From positions 1 to 10,002 of the forward strand of contig CALBSU010000757.1 in assembly GCA_937967285.1 (NCBI GenBank): 10,002 bases of DNA. The letters are read 5' to 3'. Position numbers and translations under genes: made by a program. This stretch comes from an uncultured Acidobacteriota bacterium. GTDB taxonomy: Bacteria > Acidobacteriota > Blastocatellia > RBC074. The notes under the pieces are model-generated. The model was not told where the DNA came from. It was given only the letters and a program-made list of their open reading frames with translations, and did not search any database. This document shows positions 1 through 8,071 of the stretch, one piece after another (position 1 is the first letter of the stretch; the number at the start of each line of letters is the position of its first letter).

Positions 1-13
1 TACTTTCTACTTT

Positions 14-19
<6 letters not shown>
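1..19 (-). repeat. Heptameric tandem repeat (TARAAAG) overlapping the rpsF stop
   Basis: Read on the minus strand, this begins with GAG, followed by TAAAAAG, TAGAAAG and the first two bases of a third unit at the window edge. The TAA of the first unit (positions 14-16) is the rpsF stop codon. The same units, with the same GAG-TAAAAAG junction, form a longer array at 2753-2797. The array may continue beyond the window. Each unit starts with a stop triplet, and the 7-bp period shifts the frame each time. Confidence 0.8.
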
Positions 20-424
<405 letters not shown>

Positions 425-430
425 AAGAGG

Positions 431-437
431 CCTCCTT
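431..437 (-). promoter_or_regulatory. Strong Shine-Dalgarno of rpsF, decides the TTG start
   Basis: AAGGAGG on the minus strand, 6 nt before the TTG at 422-424. It is close to the ideal complement of the 16S 3' end and makes the TTG start credible. The same six bases AAGGAG are perfectly complementary to CUCCUU at 475-480, just 5' of a hairpin in the leader. Confidence 0.85.
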
Positions 438-481
438 ATGGTTGATAAAGCCTGAAGACCCGAAGCCTTCAGGCAAGGAGA
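431..481 (-). promoter_or_regulatory. Structured rpsF leader: hairpin plus anti-Shine-Dalgarno
   Basis: On the minus strand, an 8-bp perfect stem GCCTGAAG/CTTCAGGC (467-474 with 450-457) encloses a 9-nt loop. That loop contains cUUCGg, a hyperstable tetraloop sequence. Directly 5' of the stem, CUCCUU (475-480) is complementary to the rpsF Shine-Dalgarno AAGGAG (432-437), and a U-G wobble (481 with 431) could extend the pairing. The fold would be two stacked stems with a one-sided 12-nt bulge (438-449) on the 3' side, closing off the ribosome binding site. Inference: translational control of rpsF, perhaps autoregulation by S6 or the S6:S18 complex as known in other bacteria. I do not see the CCG bulge I recall as the hallmark of the described S6:S18 motif. 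The hairpin could alternatively be a weak terminator after pth, since only a short UUUAUC follows it. Confidence 0.55.
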
Positions 482-503
482 AAAGCGGACGCGTTGTCCT
501 GCT

Positions 504-1064
504 TCAGTTATATTTCGACATCGTCTGGTCGATGCCGTTTGTCAAAATATCTTCGATCGCGTCGGATGCTGTCCCGATCATACGATCGAGTTCATCCCGG
601 TCGCGTCGTGGAAATTCGGCGAGCACGAACGAGGCCGTATCGGCGATCGGATGCTCGGGAGCGATTCCCATCCGCAGTCTCGGAAAATCCTGCGTACCGA
701 GTCGTGCAATGATCGATTTCAGGCCGTTATGACCGCCGGCGCTGCCGCCGCGGCGGACTCTGATGCGCCCGAACGGAAGAGCCAGATCATCGCTGATCAC
801 GAGCACCCGCGAAGGATCCGCGATCCCGTGTTTCGTCATCAACCCTGCCACCGAGACGCCGCTCAGATTCATGAAGGTCTGAGGCTTGACCAGCAGAGCC
901 GGCCGTCCTCCGATCTCGATCCGTCCGGTGAGCGCCTGGCATTCCGTGGTCCGAACATCTCTGCCGGCCCTGCGGGCCAGATCGTCGATCACCAGGAAGC
1001 CGCAGTTGTGACGGGTCATTTCATATTTCGGCCCCGGATTGCCGAGTCCGACGATGAGCCACAT
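504..1064 (-). CDS. pth: Peptidyl-tRNA hydrolase
   Basis: Cytosolic enzyme that cleaves the ester bond of peptidyl-tRNAs released prematurely from ribosomes, recycling the tRNA. The 186-residue product is of normal family length. Family signatures: VGLGNPGPKYEMTRHN at residues 5-20, with N9 and the catalytic H19; FMNLSG at 64-69, with N66; SDDLALP at 91-97, with the catalytic D92; GGHNGLK at 110-116, with N113. These match N10, H20, N68, D93 and N114 of the E. coli enzyme. The ATG start gives the expected short N-terminus, but no clear Shine-Dalgarno precedes it. The 23-nt gap after rplY suggests co-transcription or coupling. The rplY-pth pairing is conserved across many bacteria. In Pseudomonas and many other Proteobacteria ychF follows; here rpsF comes next. 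Confidence 0.97.
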   Translation of the reverse strand: MWLIVGLGNPGPKYEMTRHNCGFLVIDDLARRAGRDVRTTECQALTGRIEIGGRPALLVKPQTFMNLSGVSVAGLMTKHGIADPSRVLVISDDLALPFGRIRVRRGGSAGGHNGLKSIIARLGTQDFPRLRMGIAPEHPIADTASFVLAEFPRRDRDELDRMIGTASDAIEDILTNGIDQTMSKYN

Positions 1065-1087
1065 AAGTCACGGAAGAAGGCGGGAGG

Positions 1088-1729
1088 TTATTCCTCCTCG
1101 GACTTGCCCTTCTTGATCACTTCCGGTTCGGCGGACGATTCGCCTGCTTCGGCCGTCTCATCGGCAACGCGCGGAGCGGCGACCGTGCAGATGACGGTAT
1201 CCGGATCGTTGACGACCTCGACCTTGTCGCCGAGCTGGAGATCCTTGACGCTGATGTGCGTGCCGATTCCGAGCGGCGTCACGTCGACCGTGATCTGCTC
1301 CGGCAGGTCTCCCGGCAGGCAGCGGATCGTCAGAGTGTGGGTGACGTGATCGAGCACTCCGCCGAAAGTCTTGACGCCGTCGGATTCTCCGGTCAGGTGG
1401 ACAGGGACATCGAAGTTGGTCTTCTCAGTCATCGAGATCCTGACCAGATCGATGTGCATCAGCGTCCCCTTGACGGGATCGAGCTGCAGCTCAGCCACCT
1501 TGACCGGCGTCACAGCGCCGTCGAGGTTGAGCGAAATGATCTTGTTGCGGCCGTGCGCCCGGACCAGCGCGGCGAATTCGCGCTTGACGATCGACGAACT
1601 GGCTGCATCCTGGCCTCCGCCGTAAACGGTGACCGGGACGAGCCCGGCGGCGCGCATCCGCTTCATCGCGTTCTTGCCGCGATCGTCACGCTTCGTGGCG
1701 TTCAGTAAAATCTGGTTGTCTACGCTCAT
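1088..1729 (-). CDS. rplY: 50S ribosomal protein bL25 (TL5/CTC long form)
   Basis: Large-subunit protein that binds 5S rRNA. At 213 residues it is the long TL5/CTC type rather than the roughly 95-residue E. coli form. The N-terminal 5S-binding domain (about 1-95) includes KRMRAAGLVPVTVYGGG, the region around LQLDPVKGTLMHIDLVRI, and the ISLNLDG strand. The C-terminal TL5 domain (about 96-185) includes VPVHLTGESDGVK and the ITVDVTPLGIGTHISVKDL segment. The last about 25 residues are charged and end in SEEE, the same four residues that end S6 in this window. The ATG start is supported by GGAG 7 nt upstream (1737-1740). The gene lies 36 nt after prs and 23 nt before pth, probably as one operon. 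Confidence 0.96.
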   Translation of the reverse strand: MSVDNQILLNATKRDDRGKNAMKRMRAAGLVPVTVYGGGQDAASSSIVKREFAALVRAHGRNKIISLNLDGAVTPVKVAELQLDPVKGTLMHIDLVRISMTEKTNFDVPVHLTGESDGVKTFGGVLDHVTHTLTIRCLPGDLPEQITVDVTPLGIGTHISVKDLQLGDKVEVVNDPDTVICTVAAPRVADETAEAGESSAEPEVIKKGKSEEE

Positions 1730-1765
1730 AAACTAACTCCAAAATCGGAACATTACGAAAATTGA

Positions 1766-2713
<948 letters not shown>

Positions 2714-2752
2714 TGCTGCTGTCAGCCCTCACCGCTGCGGATGTCTTTCAGA

Positions 2753-2801
<49 letters not shown>

Positions 2802-2802
2802 C

Positions 2803-2878
<76 letters not shown>

Positions 2879-2897
2879 TAAAATCTTTCAAGCGGCA

Positions 2898-3842
2898 TTA
2901 CAGAGGATTCCGTGTCCCCTGGATTGCATTGATCGCGCGATCGATTTCTGACTGGTACCGGCGTCGGTCGAGCGTGCGCACTCTGGCGCACCACCATCCG
3001 AACCCCGGCATCTCTTCCGCGGCAGCGGAACATGCCTCCTCACTGTCAAAGATCGCGAAAACCGTCGAGCCGCTGCCCGACATCAGGACGCCCGAAGCAC
3101 CCGAATCCCGGAGTCGTGTCCGTATCTCCGGCATGACGGAGTACTTTCGAAGCACCGGAATTTCCAGATCATTGTGCAGAAAGGGGATGATCCGCCCGGC
3201 ACCGCCGATCCCCACCTGTACGGCGGCATGAGCGGCCTCAAGAGAAAGAGGCATCTTAGCGAGCGGTTCCGGGTTTGTCAACTCCGGAGGCAGCCCGGAA
3301 TATACCTCGGCGGTCGGGATATGGAGTCCCGGATTGACCAGCAGGATGTGTTCCTCATTGATATCCGCGACGGGATAGACCTCTTCTCCGCGGCCGACGC
3401 CGAGACCGGTGCCTCCGGTCAGAAAGAACGGGACGTCCGAGCCGAGCTTTGCGGCGAGGCGGTGAAGCGCGGGCAGATCAAGGCGGGTACCCCACAGCCG
3501 GTTGAGCGCGAGAAGCGTTACCGCGGCATTGCTGCTCCCGCCGCCGAGACCCGCTCCCATCGGGATCCGTTTTTCGATCGATATTCCGGCGCCCCGGCGC
3601 ACGCCTGTCAGTTCGAGCAGAGAGCTGGCCGCGCGCCAGACCAGATTCGACCTGTCAGCGGGCAGTTGCGGATCGTCGGTCGCGAGTTCGATCCCGTCTT
3701 CCGCATCGGTGAAGGTCAGGCGGTCGCGCAGGCTGATCGTCTGAAGGAGCGTCCGCAGTTCGTGGTATCCGTCGGGACGGCGCCCGAGGATCTCGAGCGT
3801 CCAGTTGATCTTGGCGTAGGAAGGAACGATCAGGGTCGTCAT
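2898..3842 (-). CDS. ispE: 4-diphosphocytidyl-2-C-methyl-D-erythritol kinase
   Basis: GHMP-superfamily kinase that phosphorylates CDP-methylerythritol with ATP, the fourth step of the methylerythritol phosphate (non-mevalonate) route to isoprenoids. The 314 residues are close to the family norm of 280-315. Motifs: PSYAKIN at 7-13, with K11 of the active site; the GHMP glycine-rich ATP loop PMGAGLGGGSSNAA at 94-107; LGSDVPFF at 133-140, with the catalytic D136; and LMSGSGSTVFAIF at 253-265. The ATG start is only 7 nt after the TPR gene stop, implying translational coupling; no separate strong Shine-Dalgarno is seen. tRNA-Gln follows after 20 nt and prs after that, as in Pseudomonas. Confidence 0.97.
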   Translation of the reverse strand: MTTLIVPSYAKINWTLEILGRRPDGYHELRTLLQTISLRDRLTFTDAEDGIELATDDPQLPADRSNLVWRAASSLLELTGVRRGAGISIEKRIPMGAGLGGGSSNAAVTLLALNRLWGTRLDLPALHRLAAKLGSDVPFFLTGGTGLGVGRGEEVYPVADINEEHILLVNPGLHIPTAEVYSGLPPELTNPEPLAKMPLSLEAAHAAVQVGIGGAGRIIPFLHNDLEIPVLRKYSVMPEIRTRLRDSGASGVLMSGSGSTVFAIFDSEEACSAAAEEMPGFGWWCARVRTLDRRRYQSEIDRAINAIQGTRNPL

Positions 3843-3849
3843 GCAGCGC

Positions 3850-5928
3850 TCACTGTTTGTTCAGTTTGACCCTGATCCGGGCGATGACATCATCCTCGAT
3901 CGAATACTTGATCGCCTGTTCCCACTGGATACGAGCCCGGTCGATCTGCCCCATATCTCTCAGCACATCGCCCAGATGCTCATGGATTGTCGGATTGCGG
4001 CGAGAGTATCTGAGCGCTTTCTCGAGCGTCTGGAGCGCATCCGTCTTTCTTCCCGCCTTGAAGTAGGCCCAGCCGAGGCTGTCGAGGAAGCTGCCGTTGA
4101 TCGGCTCGATCATGACCGCCTTCTCGATCAGACGGACGGCTTCATCGAAGCCGTTTCCGCGTTCCACCAGGAAGTAACCAAGATTATTGAGCGCGGTGGC
4201 ATTGCCGGGATCGATCCTGATGAGATCCTTGAGCACTTTTTCCGCCTCATCGACCTTCCCGGCGCGTTCCAGAACTGAACTCAGCTGAACCACTGCGTCG
4301 GGGTTGTCCGGGTTGTCGGCGATCGATCTGCGGATGGCTTTTTCAGCGCCGGCGAGATCCCCGCTCTGAAGCAGAACTCCGCTCAGGATGATCCTCACCG
4401 ATGCGTCATCGAGCCGGCTTTCGGGCGTCTCACGGATCATCCGGTTGAGCAGATCGGTGCTCTCATCGAACTTTCTGAGATCTGCCAGGATGAGCGCGTG
4501 CGTGAATTTGACCGCACGATCGTCGGGATAACGCCGCGCGGCGGCGAGCGCGGCATCGAGCGCCTGCGTGGTCTTGCCCTCCTCCCGCAGATTCTCGATC
4601 TCCAGCATATCGAGCAGCGAATCGTGTTCATCCACTGCCTGGCGTGCGCGGGCGATGGCTTTCTGCAGCCGCGCCGGATCGGAATTCCGACGGCAGACCC
4701 TGGCCAGCCGTGTCACCACCTCGCTGAAGAGCGGCGTGTTGACCGGCGTCAGCGCGCCCTTGCTCAGAATGGAGTCGAGCGCTTTCTCGTATTCGCCAAG
4801 CGCATCTTCATCCCGGCCGAGCTCCTCGTAAGTCTCTGCCAGCGCGACCATCAGATCGATCCGGGTTCCGACCTCGACGCGCGTCATCCCCAGCTTGAGG
4901 GTATCGACCGCCTGCTGACGACGTCCCGATCTGCGCTGTGCGATCGAGAGCAGTCCGAGAGCGCTGGCGTTCGAAGGATCGAGCTTGACATACTCGCTCA
5001 ACTGCCTGGCGGCCTCGTCGTACATCCCTGCGCGGACAAGCGATGATCCGTAGCCGATCATGAGGACCGGCACGACCTGCCCCTTGAAGAGCTGGGCGTA
5101 GACTTTCAGTTCGGTTTCGCGATCGCTGACGGCACGAAGAATGTTGATCAGGTTGCGCGCGTTCTCGTTCGAATCCGGATCCATCATGTAGGCCGTGCGC
5201 GCGGCTTCGATCGCCTGATCCTCATTCGACTTGCTGAGATAGAGTCGCGAGAGCTGCAGATAAGCATTGTCCGGCGACAGGCTTCCGTTCATCAGCCAGC
5301 GGTAGAAGAATTCGTCCGTGGCCAGCGGAGCGCCGGTCCATTTCTCCAGCGCATGGATCTGCTTGTCGATCAGATTCCTGTTCTGGTAGAGCTCTGAGAG
5401 CATGGCCCAGGCCTCGGTCCGTCCCGGATCGAGTTCGGCCACTCGCTCGTACTCGCGGATCGCGCGGTCGAGATACTGCTGGCGGCTGGCGTTCTCGGTC
5501 TTCCACGCCGTCACCGAAAGCCGCGCCAGCAGCATGTGAGCGTTGACGTTCTCGGGTTCGAGCCTGACGGCCTGAAGCGCCTCGATCTCCGCGATATCCC
5601 GCCGCGAGAGATAGAAGAAATAGAGTTCGCCGAGATCGACGTGCGGCTCGGCAGATGAAGGGTCGAGCTTGATCGTCTCCCTCAGCTTCGAGATCGCCGA
5701 TTCGAGGAGCTTTGCGCTGCGCTGCTTCTGCGCCTCGCCCTTTAACCGCTGCGCCTCGAGATATGAAAGATAGGCCTCGATCCGCTGCTCCCGGGTCGGC
5801 GGTTCGACCTGCTTCGGCGGAGGCGGCGGCGGCGGCGGATTCTGACCCGCCGCCCGCACCGTCGTCAGAAAAGTCCCGATCAGTATTGCCGCAACGATCA
5901 GTCCGGCGCTGTGCCTGTAGTTGGTCAT
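3850..5928 (-). CDS. Exported tetratricopeptide-repeat protein
   Basis: 692 residues with a Sec signal peptide (about 1-27: polar start, hydrophobic LIVAAILIGTFL, then RAAG). An eight-proline run at 31-38 follows, then a charged helical stretch, then TPR repeats to the C-terminus. At least ten can be recognised by the A/G/Y pattern and the 'DP' helix-B ends (for example IKLDPSSAEPH, VKLDPSNASALGLL, IRIDPGNATALNNLGYFL). The last part, DSLGWAYFKAGR (616-627) and HEHLGDVLRDMGQ (649-661), resembles periplasmic or outer-membrane TPR proteins such as Pseudomonas PA4667, which lies two genes upstream of ispE in that genome. There is no lipobox Cys, so it is probably soluble periplasmic. The likely role is protein-protein scaffolding in the envelope; no catalytic motif is visible. 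It follows the membrane protein gene by 18 nt with a poor Shine-Dalgarno and precedes ispE by 7 nt. Confidence 0.88.
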   Translation of the reverse strand: MTNYRHSAGLIVAAILIGTFLTTVRAAGQNPPPPPPPPKQVEPPTREQRIEAYLSYLEAQRLKGEAQKQRSAKLLESAISKLRETIKLDPSSAEPHVDLGELYFFYLSRRDIAEIEALQAVRLEPENVNAHMLLARLSVTAWKTENASRQQYLDRAIREYERVAELDPGRTEAWAMLSELYQNRNLIDKQIHALEKWTGAPLATDEFFYRWLMNGSLSPDNAYLQLSRLYLSKSNEDQAIEAARTAYMMDPDSNENARNLINILRAVSDRETELKVYAQLFKGQVVPVLMIGYGSSLVRAGMYDEAARQLSEYVKLDPSNASALGLLSIAQRRSGRRQQAVDTLKLGMTRVEVGTRIDLMVALAETYEELGRDEDALGEYEKALDSILSKGALTPVNTPLFSEVVTRLARVCRRNSDPARLQKAIARARQAVDEHDSLLDMLEIENLREEGKTTQALDAALAAARRYPDDRAVKFTHALILADLRKFDESTDLLNRMIRETPESRLDDASVRIILSGVLLQSGDLAGAEKAIRRSIADNPDNPDAVVQLSSVLERAGKVDEAEKVLKDLIRIDPGNATALNNLGYFLVERGNGFDEAVRLIEKAVMIEPINGSFLDSLGWAYFKAGRKTDALQTLEKALRYSRRNPTIHEHLGDVLRDMGQIDRARIQWEQAIKYSIEDDVIARIRVKLNKQ
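5815..5838 (-). repeat. CCG-type trinucleotide run encoding eight prolines
   Basis: Eight consecutive proline codons (seven CCG, one CCT) in the TPR gene, just after the signal peptide. Runs of three or more prolines slow ribosomes and depend on EF-P. The near-perfect triplet repeat is also a likely slippage site, so length may differ between strains. Confidence 0.85.
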
Positions 5929-5946
5929 GCTGTGAAATTCTCTCGG

Positions 5947-6423
5947 TTATTTTTCGCTCGAATACTCGATAACTTTGCGTACCCATTCGCCCCGGCGCGG
6001 GAAGCTGTAAAGGATAAGAAACAGCCCGACGGCCCCGAGTCGCCAACTGTACTGATAATCGGCGGTCAGCAGATATGCGACCAGGCCGATGATCGCCGTG
6101 GCCTCGCCCATCGCCGCTCCGATGATCGAGATGGTGCTCATCTGGCGAAGAATCGCCCCTGCTCCGCCGGCCGCCGCCTGCGACATGAGCATCCTCGACA
6201 TGAGGATCCGCCGAAGCGCGACGGTGATCACGCCCAGCACAATCACTATCGAATAGATCGTCTGCCCCCATTTTTCGCTTCCGGGAGTCGATTCGCCGGG
6301 GGTGACGACACGCCCGACGAGCATGAAGACGATCACTGAAATGAAAAATACTGCGACGATCATGACCGTCAGTCGATATCGCTGATCGATCAGCTTCTGA
6401 ACCTCCGTCGCGATGTATTGCAT
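5947..6423 (-). CDS. Four-helix integral membrane protein of unknown function
   Basis: 158 residues that I cannot assign to a named family with confidence. Hydrophobic segments: about 18-37, 54-70, 97-119 and 128-141. A short polar loop with PGESTPGSEKWG (42-53) separates helices 1 and 2, and a Met/Ala/Gly-rich stretch (75-91) separates 2 and 3. Helix 3, GAAMGEATAIIGLVAYLL (102-119), carries a buried glutamate, E107, in small-residue surroundings; this recalls the ion-binding helix of F- and V-type ATPase c subunits (AExxAIxGLV). The C-terminus, YSFPRRGEWVRKVIEY, is basic and amphipathic. The ATG start is supported by GGAG at 6432-6435, 8 nt upstream. It sits between the GspG-like gene (32 nt) and the TPR gene (18 nt), so all three are probably one envelope-related transcription unit. 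Confidence 0.8.
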   Translation of the reverse strand: MQYIATEVQKLIDQRYRLTVMIVAVFFISVIVFMLVGRVVTPGESTPGSEKWGQTIYSIVIVLGVITVALRRILMSRMLMSQAAAGGAGAILRQMSTISIIGAAMGEATAIIGLVAYLLTADYQYSWRLGAVGLFLILYSFPRRGEWVRKVIEYSSEK

Positions 6424-6455
6424 ATGCTGTTCTCCGAATCTTTACTTATTGTCGA

Positions 6456-7079
6456 TCATTCCGACGCGCGGGATGAATTTTCGACGATCAGATCGTCGGC
6501 GGTATCCTTCCGGCGGTCGGCCCCGCGCGAGACGAGGCGGTAGCGGTCGCGCGAGCCCTTGAACTCGAACTGCTCGCCCCACAGATCGAACCTATCGGGC
6601 GCGCTCAGATAGGCCGGCGAAATGTAGTCCAGCAGTTCTCCGATATCGTCCGCGTCCATGTAGACGCCTCGATCGCGGCGATATGAATCGATCGCCTGCT
6701 CGATCTTTTTCATAATTGCGGTTGTGCGGCGTTCCTTCTCGCGACGGACCGCCTCTTCGATCAGCTCGAACGATTCCCATTGCCGGTCGCCCAGACGGAC
6801 CTCAGCGACCTTCCAGTCCCTGCCGTCCTGAACCATTCTGAAAGCCGTCTCGATCTGAGCCACGACGATGACGCCGCCTGAGCCGACTCCGGACGAGATA
6901 TTTTTGATCCGCACCTGATCCGAGCTGAGGTTTGCGCCGGCGATCTTCCTCAGAACGTCGCGCGCCTGACGAATGCCGAGCGCATCGGCGGCCGCCAGCG
7001 CAACGCCGATCGAGACAAGGCTCAGCGCGAGCGCCGGAATGATCATCCTGGTTATGCGAAGCCGCATCTTTTCCTTCAT
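6456..7079 (-). CDS. Exported protein with GspG-like C-terminal domain
   Basis: 207 residues from the ATG at 7077-7079. An in-frame extension to 7166 is open, but GGAG lies 6 nt before this ATG (7086-7089) and a normal signal peptide then sits at the very N-terminus (MKEKMRLRITRM, then IIPALALSLVSIGVALAAA). The middle (about 32-110) holds a small domain of unknown type with LSSDQVRIKNISSGVG and VVAQIETAFRMVQDGRDWKV. A charged helix (about 103-135) leads into a C-terminal region like the major pseudopilin GspG: IMKKIEQAIDSYRRDRGVY, then FDLWG (164-168, compare DPWG), then LVSRGAD (182-188) and TADDLI (193-198), the calcium-loop area in GspG. It lacks the prepilin peptidase site (G-F-x4-E) and the class III leader, so it is not an ordinary pseudopilin. 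The role is unknown, possibly periplasmic. It is the first gene after a 110-nt gap. Confidence 0.8.
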   Translation of the reverse strand: MKEKMRLRITRMIIPALALSLVSIGVALAAADALGIRQARDVLRKIAGANLSSDQVRIKNISSGVGSGGVIVVAQIETAFRMVQDGRDWKVAEVRLGDRQWESFELIEEAVRREKERRTTAIMKKIEQAIDSYRRDRGVYMDADDIGELLDYISPAYLSAPDRFDLWGEQFEFKGSRDRYRLVSRGADRRKDTADDLIVENSSRASE

Positions 7080-7085
7080 ATGTAA

Positions 7086-7089
7086 CTCC
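7086..7089 (-). promoter_or_regulatory. Shine-Dalgarno that sets the start of the GspG-like gene
   Basis: GGAG on the minus strand, 6 nt before the ATG at 7077-7079. It favours the 207-residue form over the 236-residue open frame that begins at 7166, whose extra 29 residues would precede and spoil the signal peptide. Confidence 0.7.
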
Positions 7090-7106
7090 GGAGCAGGGAT
7101 TGAATA

Positions 7107-7126
7107 ACTTCGGCCTTTCGCGAAGT
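7107..7126 (-). other. Small inverted repeat in the folP to GspG-like gap
   Basis: Six-base perfect arms ACTTCG and CGAAGT with an 8-base spacer, in the 110-nt intergenic stretch 7080-7189. There is no U tract after it in the direction of transcription (TTATTC follows), so a terminator call is weak. I see no convincing -35/-10 pair in this gap, though it is the most likely place for a promoter of the downstream envelope genes. Confidence 0.3.
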
Positions 7127-7189
7127 GGAAAGCCGCGCGGACAGACGAATCGGTTAATGTTAGCAAAGAAAGCGCGCAAACTGAACCCG

Positions 7190-8059
7190 TCAGGCGCCGA
7201 GCATCGCTTCAGTGAGGCGGACGACGGCGACCATTTCGACGACATCATGGACGCGCACGATGCGCGCGCCGCGCTCTACGCCGATCGCAACGGCAGCGGC
7301 GGTGCCGGCCAGTCTCTCGCGATCGGGAAACCGGCGCAGGCCCTCGAGTCGCGAATCGAGGGTTCGGGGAATGAACGATTTGCGCGACGGCCCGAGCAGC
7401 ACCGGCAGGCCGAACCGTTCGCTCAACCGGTCGATCCCGTTGATCAGCTGAAGGTTCTGATCAGGGGTCTTGCCGAAGCCGATGCCCGGATCGAGGATCA
7501 GCTTGTTGCGCTCGACTCCGCGGGCAAGGGCCAAATTGACGGCCGAATCGAAAAACACGGTGATCTCGTCCAGGATATCCTCGACGGGCGGGAGCTTCTG
7601 CATCGTCCCTGGAGTCCCGCGGGAATGCATGAGCACCAGCGCGGCGCCCGTCTCTGCCGCGACAGACGCGAGATCCGGATCGAATCTCAGCCCCGAGATA
7701 TCGTTGATCATCTCGGCGCCGGCTGCTACTGCCCGTGTCGCGACCTCCGATTTGGTCGTGTCGATCGAGATCGGAATTCCGAGACTGCCGTTGAGCCGTT
7801 CGATGACGGGAAGGACCCGCGACAATTCGGTCTCGATGCTGACGGGATCGGCGCCGGGGCGCGTCGATTCTCCGCCAATGTCGATCAGGTCCGCGCCCTC
7901 GGCCTCCATCTCGAGGGCGCGATCGACCGCCCTGTCGACCGTCTCATACCTTCCTCCGTCAGAGAATGAGGCCGGCGTCACGTTGAGGATGCCCATCACG
8001 CCGACGCGGCGTTCGATATCCAGTTCGCTCCTGATCAGTTTCAAACGAAAGACCTCCAT
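7190..8059 (-). CDS. folP: Dihydropteroate synthase
   Basis: Condenses p-aminobenzoate with 6-hydroxymethyl-7,8-dihydropterin pyrophosphate to dihydropteroate in folate synthesis; the sulfonamide target. 289 residues, a complete TIM-barrel. Motifs: MGILNVTPASFSDGG at 22-36 (Ala at 30 where Asp is commonest), DIGGESTRPGA at 60-70, SIDTTK at 98-103, INDISG at 118-123, MHSRG at 144-148, DPGIGFGKT at 190-198, LGPSRKSFI at 222-230 and RVHDV at 269-273. All the pterin- and sulfonamide-site segments are present. The ATG at 8057-8059 has no clear Shine-Dalgarno. A TTG at codon 6 (8042-8044) has GGAGG 8 nt upstream and would give 284 residues, so the start is uncertain. It follows the SAM hydrolase gene by 12 nt. 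Confidence 0.96.
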   Translation of the reverse strand: MEVFRLKLIRSELDIERRVGVMGILNVTPASFSDGGRYETVDRAVDRALEMEAEGADLIDIGGESTRPGADPVSIETELSRVLPVIERLNGSLGIPISIDTTKSEVATRAVAAGAEMINDISGLRFDPDLASVAAETGAALVLMHSRGTPGTMQKLPPVEDILDEITVFFDSAVNLALARGVERNKLILDPGIGFGKTPDQNLQLINGIDRLSERFGLPVLLGPSRKSFIPRTLDSRLEGLRRFPDRERLAGTAAAVAIGVERGARIVRVHDVVEMVAVVRLTEAMLGA

Positions 8060-8071
8060 CCGCCGGCCGTA

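Noticed and set aside
450..474. Standard intrinsic terminator after pth
   Set aside because: The hairpin is strong, but the following UUUAUC is too short and mixed for a typical U tract, and pairing with the rpsF Shine-Dalgarno offers a better explanation. Not excluded.
5222..6271. Minus-strand 349-codon frame spanning parts of the membrane and TPR genes
   Set aside because: It is frame-shifted relative to two well-supported genes and encodes a low-complexity Arg/Asp/Gly product.
7080..7166. N-terminal extension of the GspG-like protein
   Set aside because: The frame is open, but there is no ribosome binding site for the upstream ATG, and the extension would bury the signal peptide; the inner ATG has GGAG at the right distance.
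7100..7969. Plus-strand open frame of 289 codons opposite folP
   Set aside because: It is antisense to a complete folP with every family motif; its product is Arg/Asp-rich with no recognisable pattern and no ribosome binding site. It reflects the codon bias of the real gene.
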